From positions 1 through 8,601 of the forward strand of contig DFBO01000224.1 in assembly GCA_002366675.1 (NCBI GenBank): a stretch of 8,601 nt of DNA, read 5' to 3'. The DNA is from Flavobacteriaceae bacterium UBA3078. GTDB lineage: Bacteria > Bacteroidota > Bacteroidia > Flavobacteriales > Flavobacteriaceae. This document shows positions 1 through 5,798 of this stretch, one piece after another. Position 1 is the stretch's first letter. The number at the start of each line of letters is the position of its first letter. A program made the translations under genes and the position numbers. The notes beneath the pieces were generated by a model that made no database searches, was not told the origin of the DNA, and saw nothing but the letters and a program-made list of their open reading frames with translations.

Positions 1-53
1 TAAAGGAAATTTTTTACGATTTTGTTATCGTAGTAAAACTGTTGTACTTCCAT
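1..53 (-). CDS. ccoN: CcoN, cbb3-type cytochrome c oxidase subunit I (N-terminal 17 codons only)
   Basis: The minus strand reads ATG at 53-51 and stays open to the window edge, giving MEVQQFYYDNKIVKNFL. This resembles the usual start of Bacteroidota CcoN, the heme-copper catalytic subunit of the high-affinity cbb3 oxidase, which in this phylum is often fused to CcoO. The start lies only 6 nt beyond the ccoS stop codon, so the two genes are almost certainly co-transcribed. No Shine-Dalgarno sequence is visible and the preceding bases are AT-rich, as is normal for the phylum. No histidine ligands or membrane segments fall within the visible part. The identity therefore rests on the N-terminal resemblance plus the ccoI-ccoS context, and whether it is a CcoN-CcoO fusion cannot be seen here. 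Confidence 0.8.
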   Translation of the reverse strand, partial: MEVQQFYYDNKIVKNFL

Positions 54-59
54 AATATT

Positions 60-251
60 TTAATTAGTCTTTTTTGGTTTTTTATTTGTTGTTTTAGTTT
101 GCTCTTTTACTAGTTCATCTTCGAAAAGTATTCTTACTGATGGTGTATAACCATCATCAAACTGTCCACTTCTTACTGCAACTATAAATGCAATAAAAAA
201 CAGAACAGCAACTATAATACTGATACTTAATAAGATGTATATAACACTCAT
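60..251 (-). CDS. ccoS: CcoS, cbb3-type cytochrome oxidase assembly protein
   Basis: This is a 63-residue protein with one N-terminal membrane segment (about residues 3-26). It is followed by RSGQFDDGYTPSVRILFEDE, which matches the CcoS family pattern of a Gly-Gln-Phe-Asp-Asp stretch and an R-I-L-F-x-D/E motif. The tail is short, Lys-rich and cytoplasmic. CcoS is needed to insert heme and copper cofactors into the CcoN subunit of cbb3 oxidase and acts in the inner membrane. Length is normal for the family. It lies between ccoI (81-nt gap upstream) and ccoN (6-nt gap downstream). The larger upstream gap contains a palindrome and a -7 box, so ccoS-ccoN probably have their own promoter in addition to read-through from ccoI. 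The context AGGTATGAGT around the start codon is identical to that of the regulator gene at 2815. Confidence 0.93.
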   Translation of the reverse strand: MSVIYILLSISIIVAVLFFIAFIVAVRSGQFDDGYTPSVRILFEDELVKEQTKTTNKKPKKTN

Positions 252-271
252 ACCTATTTAATGCTATGCTT

Positions 272-315
272 CAAAATTACATTTATAGCTTATTTAAAAA
301 CATGATAATTGTCAT
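272..315 (-). promoter_or_regulatory. Predicted Fnr-type operator plus -7 box driving ccoS-ccoN
   Basis: The palindrome ATGATAATTGTCAT occupies 302-315 (plus-strand reading; half-sites ATGAT and GTCAT, 4-bp spacer). On the minus strand, TAATTTTG at 279-272 is a perfect match to the Bacteroidota -7 consensus TAnnTTTG. The palindrome centre (308.5) is 36.5 bp from the final G of the box. If transcription starts about 5 nt further on, near 267, the operator is centred at about -41.5, the classic class II position for Crp/Fnr activators. The leader to the ccoS ATG would be about 16 nt. No separate -33 TTG element is needed. The sequences are seen directly; the regulator and the start site are inferred. 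Confidence 0.6.
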
Positions 316-332
316 ATTCGTTTTATTTTTAA

Positions 333-2723
333 TCATTCTAATTTTCTGCCTAGAATATTTGTTGCAATGGTTGTAAAAACAACAATACTAATAGAACTTA
401 AAGGCATTAAAATAGCTGCTATTACTGGAGCTAATTGTCCAGTAACGGCAAAATATAGTCCGATGACATTATAAACTAAAGACAATACAAAACTCCATTT
501 GATAATTTTTATAGCACTTTTTGAAGCTTTAATATATTTATATAATTGATTAAACTTTGTAGCATCAAGAATGGCATCGCAAGCTGGTGAGAAAACATTA
601 ACGTTTTCAGAAATAGAGATCCCTACATTGCTTTGTGCTAGAGCTCCTGCATCATTAAGTCCGTCTCCAATCATTAAAATTTTAGCTCCTTCTATTTGAT
701 GGTACTTAATATAATCCAATTTATCGTCTGGTTTTTGATTAAAAATAAGCTTGGTCTTCGAAGGTAATAATTTTTTTAGATTTTCTTGCTCTCCTGCATT
801 ATCTCCTGATAAAATAACTAAATCATATTTTGTTTTAAGCTTATTGAAAAGTTTAGATAGGCCTTTTCTGTAGTTATTATAAAACGTGTATTTGCCTTTA
901 TAAACATTATTGGTGCTAATGTGAACTGCTGTGCTTAAGACCGTTTTTCCGGTTGTTTTTCCAACAAAACTTGCAGAGCCAATTTTAATATTATTGTTAT
1001 TGTGAGATGCTTCAATACCTTTGCCTAAATGTTCTTCAAAATGATTGAGAGGAATGATATTGTGCTCATCTAGAATACTATATAAGGTTCTGCTTAAAGG
1101 ATGATTAGATCCGCGAAGCGTATTTTTTAGAAGTATTTCTTCTGAGGTTGATAGCTCATCGCCTTGATATGTAGCATGACTTTTCTGGCTCGTAGTTATG
1201 GTTCCTGTTTTATCGAAAATAATGGTATTTATTTCAGCTAATTGCTCTATCACTGAAGCATTTTTTACATAAAATTTTAATTTCCCAAAAATACGTAAAA
1301 GGTTCCCAAACGTAAAGGGAGCAGAGAGCGCAATTGCGCAAGGACATGCAATAATTAAGACTGCTGTAAATACGTTCATGGCTTTAGAGGCATCAAAATA
1401 GATCCAATAAGCTGTGGCAATAAAGGCAATACTTAAAACAGCTATGGTAAATTTTTTGCTAATGGCATTTGTAAGTGTTCTAAAACCATCTTCCTTGTTT
1501 TTACTAAAGACATCGTTGCTCCAAAGTTGTGTTAAATAACTTTGCTCAACTGTTTTTAAAACTTCCATTTCTATAACTCCAGATGTTTGTTTACCACCAG
1601 CAAATAGTTTGTCTCCAGATTGTTTGGAAACAGATTCAGATTCACCAGTAACAAAACTATAATCTATAGATGCTTTTCCATTAATTAAAATGCCGTCAAC
1701 AGGAATTAACTCTTCGTTTCTAATTAACAATCTATCACCTTTTTGTATCTCATATACTTGAATTGGAGTTTCTATTCCTTTACTTGAAATTTTTGTAACA
1801 GCTATTGGGAAATAAGATTTGTAATCTCTTTCAAAAGATAAAAACGAATATGTTTTTTGTTGAAAATACTTACCTACTAATAAAAAGAATATCAATCCTG
1901 TTAAGCTGTCGAAAAAACCAGAACCTATATCAAAAATAATTTCGAAAGTACTTCTTAAAAATAATACGGAAGCACCAAGAGCAATAGGTACATCAATATT
2001 TAAGATGTTAGATCGTAATCCTTTATAAGCAGAAATAAAATAATCTTGAGCCGAATAAAATACGACTGGAAGTGAAAAGGCAAACATGAGCCAACGAAAC
2101 AAATGTTTGTATTGTTCTAGCCAGAATTCGCCAACTTCAAAATATTCTGGAAACGATAAAAACATGATATTTCCAAAGGCAAAGCCAGCAACTCCTAACT
2201 TGTAAATTAAGGACCTATTAATTTGTTCTTTTCCGGTTTTATAATCGTCTAAACTTATGTAAGGTTCATATCCAATAGAACTTAAGAGTAAAACAATTTC
2301 TTTTAATGAATAGGAGTCTGTTGAATAGGTGATACGAACATTTTTCTTTCCAAAATTAACTTGTGACGAGGAAATGTTAGCATTTAGTTTGTTTAAATTT
2401 TCTAAAATCCAAATACAGGAACTGCAATGGATATGAGGTATAAAGAAAGTGACTATTTGAGTGTTGCTATCATCAAACTCTATGAGTTTTTCAATAATAT
2501 TTTGCTGATCTAAAAAATCGTATTTACCTTCAATTTCTTTAGGTATTGCACCAGGAGATGATTCTAAATCATAATAACATGTTAAGTCGTTTTCAGAGAA
2601 TATCTCATAAACGGTTTTACAGCCATTACAACAGAACGGTTTGTCTTGAAAAGTAATGGGATTCTTATTGCAAGAATCACCACAGTGGAAACATAAGGAA
2701 TGTTCCATAATATACATGCTCAT
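333..2723 (-). CDS. ccoI: CcoI/FixI-type copper-translocating P1B ATPase
   Basis: This inner-membrane P-type ATPase probably exports Cu(I) for assembly of the CuB centre of cbb3 oxidase (CopA2/CcoI role). In order, it shows a Cys-rich N-terminal metal-binding region (residues 11-35, CFHCGDSC and CCNGC), an HMA-like domain with HCSSC at 99-103, the actuator motif TGES at 359-362, the membrane CPC motif at 460-462, the phosphorylation motif DKTGT with Asp504, the P1B His-Pro pair at 541-542, and GDGLND at 686-691. The last two membrane helices carry YN and MPLSS, which with CPC form the Cu(I) (P1B-1) signature. All catalytic residues are intact and the 796-residue length is normal. The start is uncertain: ATG codons at 2723, 2717 and 2708 are in frame, and the last (MEHSLCFHCG) looks most like family members. 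It is divergent from the regulator gene with 91 bp between starts, and is followed by ccoS. Confidence 0.93.
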   Translation of the reverse strand: MSMYIMEHSLCFHCGDSCNKNPITFQDKPFCCNGCKTVYEIFSENDLTCYYDLESSPGAIPKEIEGKYDFLDQQNIIEKLIEFDDSNTQIVTFFIPHIHCSSCIWILENLNKLNANISSSQVNFGKKNVRITYSTDSYSLKEIVLLLSSIGYEPYISLDDYKTGKEQINRSLIYKLGVAGFAFGNIMFLSFPEYFEVGEFWLEQYKHLFRWLMFAFSLPVVFYSAQDYFISAYKGLRSNILNIDVPIALGASVLFLRSTFEIIFDIGSGFFDSLTGLIFFLLVGKYFQQKTYSFLSFERDYKSYFPIAVTKISSKGIETPIQVYEIQKGDRLLIRNEELIPVDGILINGKASIDYSFVTGESESVSKQSGDKLFAGGKQTSGVIEMEVLKTVEQSYLTQLWSNDVFSKNKEDGFRTLTNAISKKFTIAVLSIAFIATAYWIYFDASKAMNVFTAVLIIACPCAIALSAPFTFGNLLRIFGKLKFYVKNASVIEQLAEINTIIFDKTGTITTSQKSHATYQGDELSTSEEILLKNTLRGSNHPLSRTLYSILDEHNIIPLNHFEEHLGKGIEASHNNNNIKIGSASFVGKTTGKTVLSTAVHISTNNVYKGKYTFYNNYRKGLSKLFNKLKTKYDLVILSGDNAGEQENLKKLLPSKTKLIFNQKPDDKLDYIKYHQIEGAKILMIGDGLNDAGALAQSNVGISISENVNVFSPACDAILDATKFNQLYKYIKASKSAIKIIKWSFVLSLVYNVIGLYFAVTGQLAPVIAAILMPLSSISIVVFTTIATNILGRKLE

Positions 2724-2735
2724 TTATACCTTTTG

Positions 2736-2779
2736 CAAAGGTTAAAAGATAGTGAGAAATTAGATATGATATTTGTCAT
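2736..2779 (-). promoter_or_regulatory. Predicted Fnr-type operator plus -7 box driving ccoI
   Basis: The palindrome ATGATATTTGTCAT at 2766-2779 differs from the one upstream of ccoS in a single spacer base. On the minus strand a degenerate -7 box, AACCTTTG, occupies 2743-2736 (TAnnTTTG with one mismatch). The distance from the palindrome centre (2772.5) to the final G is 36.5 bp, identical to the ccoS promoter. This places the operator at about -41.5 relative to a start near 2731. The leader would be about 8 nt to the ATG at 2723, or 23 nt to the ATG at 2708. The same palindrome lies upstream of the divergent regulator gene. The match in sequence and spacing is observed; activation by the neighbouring regulator is inference. 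Confidence 0.55.
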
Positions 2780-2787
2780 GTTTTGAT

Positions 2788-2795
2788 TAATTTTG
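2788..2795 (+). promoter_or_regulatory. Predicted -7 box of the Crp/Fnr regulator gene
   Basis: TAATTTTG is a perfect TAnnTTTG match 19 nt upstream of the regulator ATG. The same ten bases TAATTTTGAA occur in the ccoS promoter. The palindrome at 2766-2779 ends only 8 bp upstream of this box and so covers the place where the -33 element should be, 17-23 bp upstream. No good TTG -33 element is present at that spacing. A protein bound at the palindrome would therefore more likely block than activate this promoter, which suggests negative autoregulation. A start site near 2800 would give a leader of about 15 nt. Confidence 0.45.
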
Positions 2796-2814
2796 AAAAA
2801 TATTAAAAATAGGT

Positions 2815-3495
2815 ATGAGTAGTAAGTGCGAACAATGTATTATTAGACAATTTAATTCTTTAAAAGCTTTAACAAAAGACGAATTGGTTAGAATATCTGG
2901 ATGTAAAACATCAAAAATTATTAAAAAAGGTGAAACCATTTTTGAAGAAGGTGAGACTTTAAATGGTGTTTATTGTGTTAAAGATGGTATCTGTAAATTA
3001 TCTAAGTTAAGTGCTAATGGTAAAGACCAAATTGTAAAACTTGTTGTAAAAGGAGATTTATTAGGTCAGCGTTCCATAATTGGAGAAGAAACAGTAAATC
3101 TAAGTGCAGTAGCATTAAATAATATGGAGGTATGTTTTATTCCTAAAGCTGAAATTATTGGAAGCTTAAAAAATAATCCAGGCTTCTCTATGGATGTGCT
3201 TAAACAAATGGCTCACGATTTAAAAGAGTCGGACAATGTGATAGTGAATATGGCTCAAAAATCTGTAAAACAAAGATTGGCTGAATCGTTACTATATATT
3301 CATAAAAATTTTGGTATTAATGACGAAGGTATTTTAAATATCGTTCTATCTAGAGAAGATTACGCAAGTATTGTTGGTACTGCTACAGAGTCTGCTATTA
3401 GAGTATTATCTCAATTTAAAAAAGAAGGTTTAATCTCAACATCAGGGAAACAGATTAAAATTGAGAATTTGGATGGGTTAATGCGCATTGAATAA
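2815..3495 (+). CDS. Crp/Fnr-family transcriptional regulator of the cbb3 locus
   Basis: This 226-residue protein has the Crp/Fnr layout: a cyclic-nucleotide-binding-like beta-barrel (about 20-125, with GETIFEEGE and a GDLLGQ-type loop), a dimerisation helix (about 125-160) and a winged helix-turn-helix (about 179-206, SREDYASIVGTATESAIRVLSQF). The N-terminus carries C5-x2-C8, as in many Fnr-like proteins of this phylum. Other cysteines are at 30, 54, 60 and 107. The spacing is not that of E. coli FNR (C20, C23, C29, C122), so an oxygen-sensing Fe-S cluster is possible but not shown. In the recognition helix, E192 and R196 align with FNR Glu209 and Arg213, while Ile195 replaces Ser212. Divergence from ccoI and the shared palindromes suggest that it activates cbb3 oxidase genes and controls itself. 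The gene ends 2 bp from the stop of the convergent gene. Confidence 0.9.
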   Translation: MSSKCEQCIIRQFNSLKALTKDELVRISGCKTSKIIKKGETIFEEGETLNGVYCVKDGICKLSKLSANGKDQIVKLVVKGDLLGQRSIIGEETVNLSAVALNNMEVCFIPKAEIIGSLKNNPGFSMDVLKQMAHDLKESDNVIVNMAQKSVKQRLAESLLYIHKNFGINDEGILNIVLSREDYASIVGTATESAIRVLSQFKKEGLISTSGKQIKIENLDGLMRIE

Positions 3496-3497
3496 AT

Positions 3498-4070
3498 TTA
3501 CCAATCACCTCTACTCTTAATATTGGCTTCACATAATTTTATTATTTCTTCTATACGTTTTTGTCTTGTAGTTTCTCTTTTTGCTTGATTTAACCAATAT
3601 AAATAGCTTTTTCTATAAGAAGGAGCGAAGCTTTTATAATTATCAAAAGCTTCAGGAGATTTCTTAAACGCCTTTTGTAAGACTTCTGGTATAATGCCCT
3701 TTTCAACATTGTCTAAAGCCTTCCACGAACCATTTTTCTTGGCAATTTTTATTTTTTCAAAACCACTTTCATGCATCAACTTTAAAGAAGTAAGTTCTTT
3801 AATATAGTTTTTGTTTAAAGCACTCCAAACACTTTTAGGATTCCTTGGCGTAAAGTATTGACGCCTTTTACCATTGCCTAAACTTTTAACTGTAGAGTCA
3901 ATCCAACCATAACAAAGAGCAACTTTTACAGCTTCTTCCCATCTCATGCTCTCTTTTTCATGATTTACTTTATAGAAAATTAAATAAATACCACTTGTTG
4001 TCTCATAGTTTAACTCTAACCATTCTCGCCATTCAACATCATTTTTAAAGTAGATTTCTGAGATACTCAT
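3498..4070 (-). CDS. YdeI/OmpD-associated (OmdA) family protein
   Basis: This is a 190-residue soluble protein without a signal peptide. It shows the family hallmarks CYGWIDS (about 53-59) and RRQYFTPRNPKSVWSALNK (69-87), then a C-terminal helical OmdA-type segment (about 125-185) with PEAFDNYKSFAPSYRKSYLYWLNQAKRETTR-like features ending in a helix rich in Arg and Lys. The family is often labelled bacteriocin-protection protein because E. coli YdeI is linked to antimicrobial peptide tolerance. The biochemical activity is unknown and should not be assumed here. The gene starts 5 nt after the stop of the M1 peptidase gene, so it is probably translated from the same transcript. It converges on the regulator gene with a 2-bp gap and no terminator hairpin visible at the junction. 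Length is normal for the family. Confidence 0.82.
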   Translation of the reverse strand: MSISEIYFKNDVEWREWLELNYETTSGIYLIFYKVNHEKESMRWEEAVKVALCYGWIDSTVKSLGNGKRRQYFTPRNPKSVWSALNKNYIKELTSLKLMHESGFEKIKIAKKNGSWKALDNVEKGIIPEVLQKAFKKSPEAFDNYKSFAPSYRKSYLYWLNQAKRETTRQKRIEEIIKLCEANIKSRGDW

Positions 4071-4075
4071 TTATA

Positions 4076-5716
4076 TTAAAGTTTTTTAACTTCAACATAA
4101 AAACCAGGTTCTACTTCAATTAACGCGCCTTCAATAGGCATGGTTTTCCATTCTGCATTTGGAAAAAGCCATTGTTCTTTTTCATCTATAGTAACTTGAA
4201 TTGGCATATCGAAATTATTAACAATTTCGGTCCATCTATATTTTAACTCATTATTTTCTATAGAATACTCTAAAGTAGGAATTCTAATATCTCTTAAATA
4301 CTGATTGAAAAACTCTGTTAAATCGATTCCTGTTTGTTCGCTTAAATAACCTTCAATTTGTTGGGTTGTTACTGTTTGATGATAAAATGTTTTATTTAAT
4401 CCTCGTAGTATTTGCCTCCATTTTTCATCGTCTTCAATAAGTTGTCTTAAGGTATGTAACATATTACTTCCTTTGGAATACATATCTCCAGAACCACCTT
4501 TGTTTACATTATAGTAACCTATTATTGGCTTTTGGTTTTTAATGTTTTTACGTGTGCCAATAACGTATTCTGAAGCAGCTTCTTTTCCGTAATAATAATC
4601 AACAAAAATATTTTCAGAATAGGTGGTGAAACTTTCATGAATCCACATATCTGCAATGTCTTTATAAGTAATGTTATTTGCAAACCATTCATGTCCTGAC
4701 TCATGAATAATAATATAATCGAATTTTAAACCCCATCCACTATCAGATAAATCTCTGCCTAAATAACCATTTTTGTATTGATTTCCATAGGTTACAGAAC
4801 TTTGATGTTCCATTCCTAAATACGGTACTTCAACTAATTTAAAACCATCTTCATAAAATGGATATGGTCCAAACCAATGTTCAAATGCTTTCATCATTTT
4901 TGGAGCATCTTTAAATTGTTCTTTTGCTCTTACTAAATTGTCACGTAAAACATAGTAATCCATATCTAAAGGCCCATTTTCTCCTTCATAAACTTCAGAG
5001 AAATGCACATAATCTCCAATATTTACATTTATACCATAATTGTTAATTGGATTATTAACAAACCAATGAGATGTAACTGTATTGTCACTTTGTTTTTCGA
5101 CACTTCTTAATCGACCATTAGAAATGTTTGTCAAGTTTTTAGGCACATTTACGCTTATTAACATACTATCTACTTCGTCGTACATATGGTCCTTATTAGG
5201 CCACCAAATACTTGCACCTAAGCCTTGACAAGAAGTTGCTATAAATGGTATGCCATTTTTGTCTTCTTTCCATGAAAAACCACCATCCCAAGGAGCACGA
5301 ACTGCTTCTTTTGGTTTTCCTTCGTAATACACATCTACAGATTGAATACTTCCTACAATTTGTTCTTCAACTAAAGTGATAAAATGTGCATTACCATCAT
5401 GTTTAACTTCTAATTCTTGTCCATTCTGAATCACTTTTGTAATCACTAAAGGTTCTTGTAAATCTACCTGTATAATTGGATGAGATTTCAAAACTTTATA
5501 TTGAATGGTGTTTTTTCCAGAAATTGATTTTGTTTCAGGAGCTATTTTCACATCTAAATGATAATAGGTTAAATCCCACCATTCACGTTCTAGAGTAATA
5601 CTTCCCCTTAGTGAATCTTGACGTGTGAAATTATTTTTTTCTGAAAAGATATTTTGTCCAACTACTGTGAGTGAAGAGATAAATAGTAAGACAAAAAGGT
5701 AGCATGTGTTTTTCAT
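4076..5716 (-). CDS. Exported M1-family metallopeptidase
   Basis: This is a 546-residue zinc peptidase with an N-terminal signal peptide (about 1-20, cleavage likely before Gln21), so it probably acts in the periplasm or outside. An N-terminal beta-rich domain precedes the gluzincin core. The zinc site is HESGH at 338-342, with Glu339 catalytic and the third ligand Glu361 after an 18-residue spacer in WIHESFTTYSE. Tyr413 in MYSKG fits the transition-state-stabilising tyrosine. The substrate-binding GxMEN loop reads GMEH (301-304), with His in place of Asn. The long C-terminal helical domain of aminopeptidase N is absent, and there is no Por-type sorting domain, so this is a short M1 form. The cleavage preference cannot be read from the sequence. 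The gene is preceded by the terminator of the 421-residue gene (82-nt gap) and followed after 5 nt by the OmdA-family gene. Confidence 0.92.
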   Translation of the reverse strand: MKNTCYLFVLLFISSLTVVGQNIFSEKNNFTRQDSLRGSITLEREWWDLTYYHLDVKIAPETKSISGKNTIQYKVLKSHPIIQVDLQEPLVITKVIQNGQELEVKHDGNAHFITLVEEQIVGSIQSVDVYYEGKPKEAVRAPWDGGFSWKEDKNGIPFIATSCQGLGASIWWPNKDHMYDEVDSMLISVNVPKNLTNISNGRLRSVEKQSDNTVTSHWFVNNPINNYGINVNIGDYVHFSEVYEGENGPLDMDYYVLRDNLVRAKEQFKDAPKMMKAFEHWFGPYPFYEDGFKLVEVPYLGMEHQSSVTYGNQYKNGYLGRDLSDSGWGLKFDYIIIHESGHEWFANNITYKDIADMWIHESFTTYSENIFVDYYYGKEAASEYVIGTRKNIKNQKPIIGYYNVNKGGSGDMYSKGSNMLHTLRQLIEDDEKWRQILRGLNKTFYHQTVTTQQIEGYLSEQTGIDLTEFFNQYLRDIRIPTLEYSIENNELKYRWTEIVNNFDMPIQVTIDEKEQWLFPNAEWKTMPIEGALIEVEPGFYVEVKKL

Positions 5717-5747
5717 TTGAAATATTTTTTACTAAATTAATGAAAAT

Positions 5748-5782
5748 AAAAAAAAGCCATTTCAAATTGAAACGACTTTTTT
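5748..5782 (-). terminator. Rho-independent terminator of the 5799-7064 gene
   Basis: A hairpin at 5756-5776 (10-bp arms around 5766) is flanked by an A8 run at 5748-5755 and a T6 run at 5777-5782. On the minus-strand transcript the arms pair completely, with two G-U wobbles, and are followed by eight U residues just downstream of the 421-residue gene's stop. On the plus strand the same positions are C-A and A-C mismatches. It is therefore a good terminator only in the minus direction. It is nearly the same sequence as the terminator at 7180-7213. Confidence 0.85.
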
Positions 5783-5798
5783 CCTTTTCTAGCTTTAA

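Noticed and set aside
2729..2741. A short inverted repeat CCTTT-TGC-AAAGG in front of ccoI that could be an operator or hairpin.
   Set aside because: The arms are only 5 bp and A/T-rich, it overlaps the proposed -7 box, and no second copy is seen in the window. It can be explained by the promoter sequence itself.
3480..3489. Perfect 10-bp palindrome AATGCGCATT at the end of the regulator gene, considered as a terminator or binding site.
   Set aside because: It has no loop, is not followed by a T-run, and lies within codons. It may be chance.
4522..4704. Minus-strand open frame of 60 codons within the M1 peptidase gene.
   Set aside because: It is an alternative frame of the catalytic-domain region whose real frame encodes the HExxH zinc site.
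5732..5766. Possible M1 peptidase promoter on the minus strand: TAATTTAG at 5739-5732 with TTTG at 5766-5763 inside the terminator stem.
   Set aside because: The -7 box has one mismatch, the 23-nt spacing is at the edge of the usual range, and such AT-rich matches are common by chance. A promoter probably exists here but cannot be fixed from the sequence.
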